Positions 58,028 through 64,000 of a stretch of DNA of 64,000 bases are shown here, one piece after another. The translations under genes were made by a program, and so were the position numbers. Location: NCBI RefSeq assembly GCF_000523235.1, contig NZ_CP006850.1, positions 2,232,001 through 2,296,000 of the forward strand, given 5' to 3'. The notes under the pieces are model-generated. The model made no database searches. It was not told the origin of the DNA and saw only the letters and a list, made by a program, of their open reading frames with translations. The stretch is from Nocardia nova SH22a. GTDB taxonomy: Bacteria; Actinomycetota; Actinomycetes; Mycobacteriales; Mycobacteriaceae. Numbering within the stretch: the stretch's first letter is position 1; every line of letters begins with the position of its first letter.

Positions 58028-58489
58028 CTACTCATCGGCGCGGGGTCGTCCGGCCGGTCGCATCGGTGTACTGCGGTTGTTTAGGGCTCGTTTGATGCTG
58101 CTGGCGGGGAACCCGGTGAGTTTGGCGCAGGCGGTGAGGGAATGGCCGGCTAGGTACAGGCGTTCGGCCTGATCGACATCGTCGTCAGTCATGGGCTGAT
58201 AGCGGCGGGGGATTTGGTATCTGATCAGCAGGTCGCGGACCGTGCTTTTGGATGCGTGGTAGCGATGGGCGAGTTCGGCGGTGGAGGCGCCGTCGCGGTA
58301 GGCCTGGATGAGTTCTTCTTTTTCGGTGGTGGATAGTCGTCGTTCCAGTGGTTGGGGCGATCGCGGCGGGGTCCACTGTCGTGTCGATCGTTTGCGCCTA
58401 TTGGAGGACGTGTCAGCGCGGTCGGCATCGGCGTCTTCCTGTGCGATTTCGAGTTTCCGCAGCTCAGCACGGTTCGCGTACCGTCCCAT
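58028..58489 (-). CDS. Two-HTH DNA-binding protein (resolvase-HTH-like)
   Basis: 153 residues from the ATG. After a polar N-terminus come two helix-turn-helix units: ERRLSTTEKEELIQAYRDG with TAELAHRYHASKSTVRDLL (about 52-95), and DDDVDQAERLYLAG with SLTACAKLTGFPASSIKRAL (about 103-140). Both resemble the C-terminal HTH of serine recombinases, but no catalytic domain is present. It is divergent by 110 bp from the gene chain that ends in the methyltransferase and could regulate it. Confidence 0.65.
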   Translation of the reverse strand: MGRYANRAELRKLEIAQEDADADRADTSSNRRKRSTRQWTPPRSPQPLERRLSTTEKEELIQAYRDGASTAELAHRYHASKSTVRDLLIRYQIPRRYQPMTDDDVDQAERLYLAGHSLTACAKLTGFPASSIKRALNNRSTPMRPAGRPRADE

Positions 58490-58599
58490 TAGGTCCACTC
58501 TGTTTGTGCTGGTCAGACAACCTGCTCATGGCGGCTACCCATCGCGCTTGGGTACCGTGGAGCGGTGCCCGGCGGTTGGGCCTTGGGAGGAGGGCTGGT

Positions 58600-59361
58600 A
58601 TGCCCTTGGTGCGGCGGTTCTGGATCGAGTTCGATCTGGGGGATGAATGGATTTCCTGGTCGCTGTTGAATCCGGCTGTCGGTGTGACCGGATTCGATGA
58701 GCGGGATTGTTTGTCGATGGTGGGGGAGATGTTTCCCGAGGGCACGGAGTTGCCCCCCGTGCGCCGCATCACGGCGGATGTGTCACTTGCGGAGAAATTT
58801 CCGAAGCTGCCCACGTATCTCGGAGTGTCCGTGTGGCGAGGCGTTTGGTATCCGCACAGCAACCTCTCGGTCGGGCCGATGTGGCGGCCTCGCGGTGTCG
58901 GTCGGAATCCCGCCGCGCCGGATTCGGGTCCGGAACGTCTCACGGATTCGCCCACGGATCCGAGGGCCAGTGTGCGTCCCGATCCGCTGCCGGAGTGGTG
59001 GGACGAAATCCCGCATGTCGACAGTTTGTTGTGGCCTGTCGGCAAGATGCCTTACACCTATCTGGGTGATCAGATGTGGCGTTACGCAACGCAATTGCAC
59101 TTCGCCATCATCCAGGAGCCGGCCTATGGGGAGATGGTGCGTGAAGCCCTCGATCATGTGATCGCGCGACGTCCGATGCTGAACGATTGGTTCGATCCGA
59201 ACACGACCGTATTCCTCGATCAGCAGCAACAGGAAGAATATCTACGGACCTTCCGCGACTACCTGTTCGGACTCCATCCGTATCCCGTCTACCCTCCCCG
59301 CAAACGGTTTCCGCTCGACGCGGAGACCGCGCACAAAGCCCGCCCCCGAGCTACGGAATGA
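58600..59361 (+). CDS. Hypothetical protein, first gene of the methyltransferase chain
   Basis: 253 residues from an ATG with GGGAGGAGG upstream. It starts RRFWIEFDLGDEWISWSLLN; the middle is Pro/Arg-rich, and the end has FAIIQEPAYGEMVREALDHV and a Pro/Tyr-rich tail. No membrane helix or known motif. Its stop overlaps the start of a 23-codon ORF (ATGA), which starts a chain of five overlapping frames. Function unknown. Confidence 0.6.
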   Translation: MPLVRRFWIEFDLGDEWISWSLLNPAVGVTGFDERDCLSMVGEMFPEGTELPPVRRITADVSLAEKFPKLPTYLGVSVWRGVWYPHSNLSVGPMWRPRGVGRNPAAPDSGPERLTDSPTDPRASVRPDPLPEWWDEIPHVDSLLWPVGKMPYTYLGDQMWRYATQLHFAIIQEPAYGEMVREALDHVIARRPMLNDWFDPNTTVFLDQQQQEEYLRTFRDYLFGLHPYPVYPPRKRFPLDAETAHKARPRATE

Positions 59362-59429
59362 CCGAGGCGAGGCGGATCTGCCGGGTGATCACCGGCTTGT
59401 GGCACGTTGTCGATAGCCTTGGCGAGTGA
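59358..59429 (+). CDS. Short ORF in the chain (23 codons)
   Basis: Encodes MTEARRICRVITGLWHVVDS plus three residues. It overlaps the preceding stop by ATGA and the next start by GTGA. Whether the peptide matters or only translation across the region is unknown. Confidence 0.35.
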   Translation: MTEARRICRVITGLWHVVDSLGE

Positions 59430-59524
59430 TCGACGAAGCCGACGCTCGCTATCGCGAACTCCCGACCCTGTCGTGGACGGGGACGGGCGCTTCCCGGCGT
59501 GAAGGCCGGGAAGCCGCGAAATGA
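59426..59524 (+). CDS. Short ORF leading into the methyltransferase (32 codons)
   Basis: Starts at a GTG overlapping the previous stop and ends at the ATGA of the methyltransferase. Its second half is encoded by the two arms of the 59489-59514 hairpin. Ribosomes translating it would open that hairpin, so it may act as a leader controlling methyltransferase synthesis. Confidence 0.4.
   Translation: MIDEADARYRELPTLSWTGTGASRREGREAAK
59489..59514 (+). promoter_or_regulatory. Hairpin over the methyltransferase ribosome-binding site
   Basis: GCTTCCCGGC and GCCGGGAAGC form a perfect 10-bp stem with a GTGAAG loop. The 3' arm contains GGGAAG, the only Shine-Dalgarno-like sequence before the ATG at 59521, so it would be hidden unless the leader ORF is translated. 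Confidence 0.6.
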
Positions 59525-60759
59525 CGGGTCGCTTGCCGCATTCGCAGAACAGGCACTTGACGTTCAAGGCCAATATGGGCGTCGGGCGTCATGGATGGCT
59601 GCGCCTCACGCCTGCCTATGGCGTGCGGCTCGTGCGTGAGCGGATCTCGCACCTTCCCGCCGGTTCGATTGTCACGGACCCGTTCTCGGGGACGGGCACG
59701 ACGCCTCTCGCCGCCGCCGAACTCGGGCACAGCGGGCAGAGCGTCGATCTCAACCCGTTTCTGATCTGGCTGGGCCGAACCAAGACTCGGCACTACTCGG
59801 CCGAGGTGGTGGATGCTGCACGCTCCGAGATCGCGGCCGTCACCGGTGCGGCGCGAGGTTTCCTGACCCGTGAGGATCTGTGGCAGCCGAACCTGTTCAA
59901 GATCGAGAAGTGGTGGAGCGTGGCGACGCTTCAGGGGTTGAAGGCGCTGCGGCACGCAATAGACGAACGCGGCGAGCGCGATGAGATCACCGATCTGCTG
60001 GAAATCGGCCTGTGCCGCACCTTGATTTCGCGTAGTAACGCCGCGTTCAATCACCAGTCGATGTCTTTCAAGGCCGCCAAGCCGGAGGACGGTCTGTTCG
60101 ATCCGAACGAGGCTCAGGACACGCTCACGGTGTTCGGCGACGAGACGGGCTCGATAGTCGACAGTGCCGCCTACGATCTCGTCGGGAACGCGAAGATCGT
60201 GCACGGTGACTCCCGCACCGCCGCTGCCGAACTCGCGCCTTGCGACCTTCTGCTCACGTCGCCGCCATATGTGAACCGCATGTCCTACATCCGCGAGCTG
60301 CGGCCCTATATGTACTGGCTGCGTTTCCTCGACCGAGCCAGCGATGCCGGAGATCTGGACTGGAAGGCGATCGGCGGGACGTGGGGCACCGCCACCTCCA
60401 AGCTCAATTCGTGGACGCCCGAGGTCGAGACTCCGGTTGCCGCCGAAATGACGCTGATCTGTGAGGCCATCGCACAAGACGGCGGCAGGAACGGCCCGTT
60501 GCTCGCCAATTATGTGCACAAGTACTTCCACGATATGTGGCTGCATTTCCAGGCGGTGACGCCGCGGGTGAAGGTTGGCGGGGCCGTTTCTTACATCGTC
60601 GGCAACAGCACGTTCTACGGGCACGTCGTGCCCGCTCAGGACTGGTACGCGGCGATGCTGAAGGAGCTCGGATACACCGACGTCGCCGTCGATACGATCC
60701 GGAAGCGCAACAGCAACAAGGCCCTGTACGAGTACGACGTGCGTGGGACGCGGACATGA
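59521..60759 (+). CDS. DNA methyltransferase (SPPY type), orphan
   Basis: 412 residues. Motif I is TDPFSGTGTTPLAAAELG (about 52-69), followed by DLNPF. Motif IV is TSPPYVNR (246-253), the N4-cytosine/N6-adenine signature, with about 180 residues between them; GGAVSYIVGNS (about 358-368) fits motif VI-VIII. The order I-then-IV fits an alpha-like layout. No restriction endonuclease is nearby, so it may be an orphan epigenetic or anti-restriction enzyme, or part of an island-borne system. Its stop overlaps the next start as ATGA. Confidence 0.83.
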   Translation: MTGRLPHSQNRHLTFKANMGVGRHGWLRLTPAYGVRLVRERISHLPAGSIVTDPFSGTGTTPLAAAELGHSGQSVDLNPFLIWLGRTKTRHYSAEVVDAARSEIAAVTGAARGFLTREDLWQPNLFKIEKWWSVATLQGLKALRHAIDERGERDEITDLLEIGLCRTLISRSNAAFNHQSMSFKAAKPEDGLFDPNEAQDTLTVFGDETGSIVDSAAYDLVGNAKIVHGDSRTAAAELAPCDLLLTSPPYVNRMSYIRELRPYMYWLRFLDRASDAGDLDWKAIGGTWGTATSKLNSWTPEVETPVAAEMTLICEAIAQDGGRNGPLLANYVHKYFHDMWLHFQAVTPRVKVGGAVSYIVGNSTFYGHVVPAQDWYAAMLKELGYTDVAVDTIRKRNSNKALYEYDVRGTRT

Positions 60760-61037
60760 GCGAACCCCTGAAGTCCAGTCGCGGCGTGCAGTTGCTACGT
60801 CTGGCGAACGGCCGGTTTCAGGTGATCGCCGACGGAACGGTCGTGGTCGAGACGGCGGTCGACTCGTATGCGAACATCGCCTATGACGAGGCCGTCGACG
60901 CGCGGGACGAGAACAAGGAACGGCGGCGGCGCGAGCGTGCGCACTACGACATGCAAGCGGTGCGCAGTGACTCGTTCGCACGACGTGCCGCGGCCGCCCG
61001 GAAGACGGGTGGAAAGGGAGGTCGCGGCGGCGTCTGA
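60756..61037 (+). CDS. Small accessory protein coupled to the methyltransferase
   Basis: 93 residues. The first half is beta-like (GVQLLRLANGRFQVIADGTVVVE), the second a long, highly charged helix (DEAVDARDENKERRRRERA) and a Gly/Lys/Arg tail that could contact DNA. The 4-nt overlap with the methyltransferase argues that the two act together. No family recognised. Confidence 0.6.
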   Translation: MSEPLKSSRGVQLLRLANGRFQVIADGTVVVETAVDSYANIAYDEAVDARDENKERRRRERAHYDMQAVRSDSFARRAAAARKTGGKGGRGGV

Positions 61038-61074
61038 CCGCCGCCCCCGTACTACCGGGGCACCCGATCGGCGC

Positions 61075-61581
61075 TCAGGCCGGGCGCAGCGGACCGATGA
61101 AGGTGCCCGGATGAGTCGCGGCGTCCTGACGCGAGACACTTCCGGCCTGCGGCCACGGCACCTGCAACTGGGTGGTGGAGTCGGGTGGGGTCACGACGAT
61201 CGTGGTGGGAGTCCAGCCTTGCGGTCCGCCGGACAGATAGGTGAGTTCGCTGGCCACGGCGGCGCCGGGCGCGACCTCCACGGGAGCGAAACCGGTTTCC
61301 TGGCGGGGCAGCGAGTAGGTCGGGCCGAACGCCGGATCGTCGGGACCGGTCAGGTCGACGCCCGGATAGCCCTGCACCAGGCAGCTCTGCGCGGACGTGT
61401 TCGTGAGCACGATCCGCAGCTTGTTCTGGCCGTCGGGGGAGGGCGCCCCGTCCTGCTGGGTGGTCGCGTTCACCATGTTGGCCGAGCACACCGGGGCCTG
61501 CGCGGAACCGATCGCCGGAACCGCGAACATCGCCGGAACCGCCACCGCCGCGACCGCCAGCGTCCGCTTGATCATCATCAC
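61075..61581 (-). CDS. DUF4232 domain secreted protein
   Basis: 168 residues. A Sec signal peptide (MMMIKRTLAVAAVAVPAMFA... with cleavage near SAQA, residue about 29) precedes a DUF4232 domain: CSANMVNAT, NTSAQSCLVQGYPGVDL (two cysteines that may pair) and ASELTYLSGG. Such domains are exported or lipid-anchored beta sandwiches of unknown role. Three in-frame starts (GTG, ATG, ATG) follow an AAGGAG; the first is best placed. Convergent with the methyltransferase unit; probably the first host-type gene after the island. Confidence 0.8.
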   Translation of the reverse strand: MMMIKRTLAVAAVAVPAMFAVPAIGSAQAPVCSANMVNATTQQDGAPSPDGQNKLRIVLTNTSAQSCLVQGYPGVDLTGPDDPAFGPTYSLPRQETGFAPVEVAPGAAVASELTYLSGGPQGWTPTTIVVTPPDSTTQLQVPWPQAGSVSRQDAATHPGTFIGPLRPA

Positions 61582-61947
61582 CGTCGAAGCTCCTTCTCAC
61601 ACCATCCGATTCAGAACGTCCCCTCGACCGTAGGCCATTCGGACGTTCGCGACGAATCGCCGGATCGGGGCCCACGCGAATCCCGTTGAACTGCTGAGCA
61701 ACTCGACGTACGGAACGCTCACCGCTGCCGGAGATCCTGCCGTTGCCCCGCGTCGCTGCGGAACGAGCGCTGGTTGCCGTCACGACGCTTCTTCTGTCGC
61801 AACTCGCTTGCATCTCCCGAACGGCTTCGGAATTTCGATCTTGCCCCGAACAGGTTCGCCGCCGCCGATCGAACGTGCGAACATGCTGTCTCGCGGGGCG
61901 GCATTCCGCCGGGGCCCCGTACTCGTCGAGATGATCAGGAGCACAGC
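61582..61947. other. Divergent intergenic region
   Basis: 366 bp between the divergent DUF4232 and DHDPS-like genes; holds their promoters. No riboswitch or palindrome recognised. Confidence 0.35.
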
Positions 61948-62835
61948 ATGATCGGGAGCCCGATCGTGGCGACGTTGACACCGTTTCGCCGCGATGGCCG
62001 AGTCGACTTCGGCGCGTTGGGGGACTACCTCGATATGCTCCGCTCGGCCGCTGTGGAGTCGATCCTCGTCAACGGCACGACCGGCGAGTTCGCTTCGCTG
62101 ACCGCCGCGGAGCGCAAGCAGATTCTGGAGTTCTGCCGCACCCGCTGGCCGGGACGGCTGATCGCTCACGTCGGTGCGTCGGCAGTCGGTGATGTCGCCG
62201 ATCTGGTCCGGCATGCCAATGATCTCGCCGACAATCTCGCGGTGATCGCGCCCTATTATTTCGCAGGTCCCTCCGAGGCGGGAGTGGAGCGGTTCTTCGC
62301 CGAAGTTCTCGAACAGGTGCGAAAGCCTGTGCTGCTCTACAGCTTTCCCCGGCACACGCAGGTGTGTATCGGGCCGGAACTGGTGGAGCGGCTCGCGACC
62401 GGGTTCCCGCTGCTGTGTGGTGTGAAGGACTCGGGGAAAGACGTCGCGGTCAGCCGTGCGTACAAGGAACGGTGTCCCCGTCTGGAGGTGTTCCTCGGCG
62501 ATGACCGGGTGGGTGCGCGAATGGCCGAGTTGGGCCTGGACGGCGTTGTCACCGGGGCCGGTGGTCCGGTCGCCGAGCTGCCTGTTGCCATCGCGGCGGC
62601 TGTCCGGCGGGCTGAGACCGGCACCGCGGAACACTGGCAGGAGGTCTTCGACCGATACACCGATCGGAGGAAGTCGGCGCGGCTGTCCGATATCGCGTTC
62701 GCGAAATCTGTTGCCGCAGCGCGGATTCCAGGATTCCCCACCCGAGTGCGACCACCTCTGATCGCTGCCGAGGCCGGACAGCAGGACGACATCCGTGACT
62801 TCTTGAACGCTCAGATCGTGACCAGGCTTCCGTAA
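61948..62835 (+). CDS. Dihydrodipicolinate synthase family aldolase
   Basis: 295 residues, TIM barrel of the DapA/NAL family: NGTTGEFASLT (residues about 43-53, the carboxylate-binding TTGE), a Tyr in LLYSFPRHT (about 131) and the Schiff-base Lys in GVKDSGKDV (about 158). Conserved Arg/Tyr for DapA proper are not clear, so it may be another pyruvate-dependent aldolase or lyase. AGGAG lies 6 nt before the ATG. Convergent with the kinase gene. Confidence 0.83.
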   Translation: MIGSPIVATLTPFRRDGRVDFGALGDYLDMLRSAAVESILVNGTTGEFASLTAAERKQILEFCRTRWPGRLIAHVGASAVGDVADLVRHANDLADNLAVIAPYYFAGPSEAGVERFFAEVLEQVRKPVLLYSFPRHTQVCIGPELVERLATGFPLLCGVKDSGKDVAVSRAYKERCPRLEVFLGDDRVGARMAELGLDGVVTGAGGPVAELPVAIAAAVRRAETGTAEHWQEVFDRYTDRRKSARLSDIAFAKSVAAARIPGFPTRVRPPLIAAEAGQQDDIRDFLNAQIVTRLP

Positions 62836-62864
62836 CCTACTCGGTCCCGCAGCACCGCATGCGG

Positions 62865-63452
62865 CTAATTGGCGATCACGATGTCGACGATCCGGTGCGC
62901 GTCGGTACGAATGCCGCTGTCCAGGACGGTTGTTGCGTAGCCGGTCCAATCGGCGAGTTTGGCGGCGTCGCGTTCGGCATTGCGCATTCGCATCCGTGCC
63001 TCGATGTCGGAAGCCGAGGAGTCGAGCCACACGGTGGTCACCGACACCGGCTCTGCCGGTCCCGCGACGGCCCGGAGATGCTCGCTGAGGCGGATGCCGG
63101 CGTCCGCGGCATCTCGTATGGCACCGAGGAACGGTCCGTCGAGCACGACCGGGTATTTGGCGGCCACGGTGAGCCCGGTGCGCACGAGCGAAGTGTAGAG
63201 GTGCGGTGCGATCAGCGACTTGTAGGTGGGGCTGTCCCGATCGTGGGGCTCGGTCAGTCGTGACATCACCGACACTTCGAGTTCGGGTGCGTGAGAGTCC
63301 TTGTCCAGCACCACAGCACCGGTGAGGGCACCGACGAACCGGGCCGCGGTGGACTTGCCGGACGCGGGGAAGCCGCACACCACGAGAGCGCCGTCGAACC
63401 GGTGAGCGCATTCGCGGAGGGCGGATTCCGCGGCCGGGGTCAGTGTGGACAC
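62865..63452 (-). CDS. P-loop ATPase / predicted kinase (AAA_33-like)
   Basis: 195 residues from a GTG; a second GTG precedes it by one codon. The Walker A is VVCGFPASGKSTAARFVG (about 23-40), followed by LDKDSHAPELE, VVLDGPF and a Arg-rich lid (ARMRMRNAERDAAKL). This is the small zeta-toxin/kinase-like PF13671 group, which phosphorylates nucleosides, sugars or tRNA ends. No antitoxin gene adjoins it. Substrate unknown. Confidence 0.78.
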   Translation of the reverse strand: MSTLTPAAESALRECAHRFDGALVVCGFPASGKSTAARFVGALTGAVVLDKDSHAPELEVSVMSRLTEPHDRDSPTYKSLIAPHLYTSLVRTGLTVAAKYPVVLDGPFLGAIRDAADAGIRLSEHLRAVAGPAEPVSVTTVWLDSSASDIEARMRMRNAERDAAKLADWTGYATTVLDSGIRTDAHRIVDIVIAN

Positions 63453-63651
63453 CACACGAATTCTGCCGACCGAAATCGGTTGCCGGCACACTTTTCGGCG
63501 GAAATCGTGAATGCAGGTTGCGGAATAACAAATCACCGGTCGAATGTCTGTGAACAGACGCAGCGGGGAATGCGAGAGTTCTTGACTATCATCGTATTTA
63601 CTCGATCACCGGGCGGCGAATGGGCGGCCCGACGCCTATGGAGAGCTGCCC

Positions 63652-64000
63652 GTGAGCGCTGCCACCGATTCGCACCGGATAGTTCCTGCGGATGAATTGT
63701 CCCCGTTGGCCTTTCGTGAGCTGGCGATCCTCGGCGGATGTCTTGTCGTACTTTTGACGGTGCGGCTGGGACGTTATCCGCTGTGGGGTGACGAGTTGTA
63801 TATGGTGCCCGCGGGGCGGCGGTTGGCGTGGAGCTACGCCGATCAGGGGCCGGTGGTGCCGTTGCAGGCGTATCTGTCGGATCTGGTGGCGCCGGGTTCG
63901 GCGGTGGCGCTGCGGCTTCCGGTGGTCGCGCTGACGGTTGCGACCGTGGTGCTCGCGGCGTTGATCGCGCGTGAACTCGGCGGCGGGCGCGCGGCGCAAA
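63652..64000 (+). CDS. GT-C glycosyltransferase, ArnT/PMT-like, 5' part
   Basis: 116 residues are visible, from a GTG behind GGAGAG; the gene runs off the window. A first membrane helix (LAILGGCLVVLLTVRLG) leads to the periplasmic acidic motif LWGDELYMVPAGRRLAWSYA, as in ArnT/PMT_2 glycosyltransferases that use polyprenyl-phosphate sugars, then DQGPVVPLQAYLS and a second helix. It would modify a lipid or protein at the outer face of the membrane. Confidence 0.8.
   Translation, partial: MSAATDSHRIVPADELSPLAFRELAILGGCLVVLLTVRLGRYPLWGDELYMVPAGRRLAWSYADQGPVVPLQAYLSDLVAPGSAVALRLPVVALTVATVVLAALIARELGGGRAAQ

Noticed and set aside
40200..61040. Direct repeat of the tRNA-Val 3' end as attR
   Set aside because: I read the island for a copy of the T-arm/acceptor sequence and did not find one, so integration at the tRNA remains an inference.
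62865..63452. Zeta-type toxin
   Set aside because: The P-loop resembles that group, but no antitoxin gene adjoins it and the size and lid fit general small-molecule kinases equally well.

Overview
The window reads as high-GC actinobacterial chromosome from a mycolic-acid-producing genus, most likely Nocardia or a close relative. The main support is a block in the mycobacterial FAS-II order on the minus strand (aceE, mabR, fabD, acpM, kasA, accD6), with divergent lipoprotein, DUF3052 and AhpE genes and a downstream DUF3145 gene. An EphD-type hydrolase/SDR fusion and a Ddn-like F420-dependent protein agree with this. No rRNA is present, so the genus is an inference.

Layout. 1-4.2 kb: tail of a secreted protein, then a three-gene redox/lipid operon (PF10118 metal-hydrolase, ferredoxin reductase, ephD) behind a palindromic operator. 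4.3-6.6 kb: two tandem small membrane proteins with Gly/Ser/Cys repeat tails and near-identical promoters, facing a DEAWH/HH-motif protein and a terC gene that has a probable manganese riboswitch. 6.8-20.9 kb: ordinary accessory metabolism (Ddn-like, tRNA-CAU, SnoaL-like, FAD enzymes, acyl-CoA ligase/IclR/SDR, MarR/FAD pair, RHH-VOC-methyltransferase operon) and an unusual TerD-to-HNH multidomain fusion. 21-28.8 kb: PabA-PabB fusion with a very long low-complexity linker and a decayed copy of its own 3' end, an APH-fold protein, an orphan trpB and two serine hydrolases. 28.9-40.2 kb: the lipid-synthesis core, ending at tRNA-Val.

40.2-61.0 kb is an accessory island beginning just downstream of tRNA-Val. 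It carries a truncated acyl-CoA dehydrogenase, excisionase-like, YqaJ-like and integrase remnants, and a dense set of probable anti-phage systems: an Mrr-type nuclease fused to an nSTAND3 NTPase, a SIR2 protein, a 1,643-residue Avs-like STAND ATPase, a two-gene CBASS locus (SLATT 2TM effector plus CD-NTase), and an orphan DNA methyltransferase at the end of a chain of ORFs joined by 4-nt stop/start overlaps. Between them lie unrecognised small membrane proteins and a DUF6338 protein. 61.1-64 kb returns to ordinary genes (DUF4232, DHDPS-like, P-loop kinase, GT-C glycosyltransferase).

The least described items are the Cys/Gly-tail membrane-protein pair, the TerD/DUF2510/HNH fusion, the Avs-like protein whose N-terminal nuclease motif looks degenerate, and the coupled methyltransferase chain with a hairpin over its ribosome-binding site. 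All family names are from reading motifs by eye; no database search was possible.
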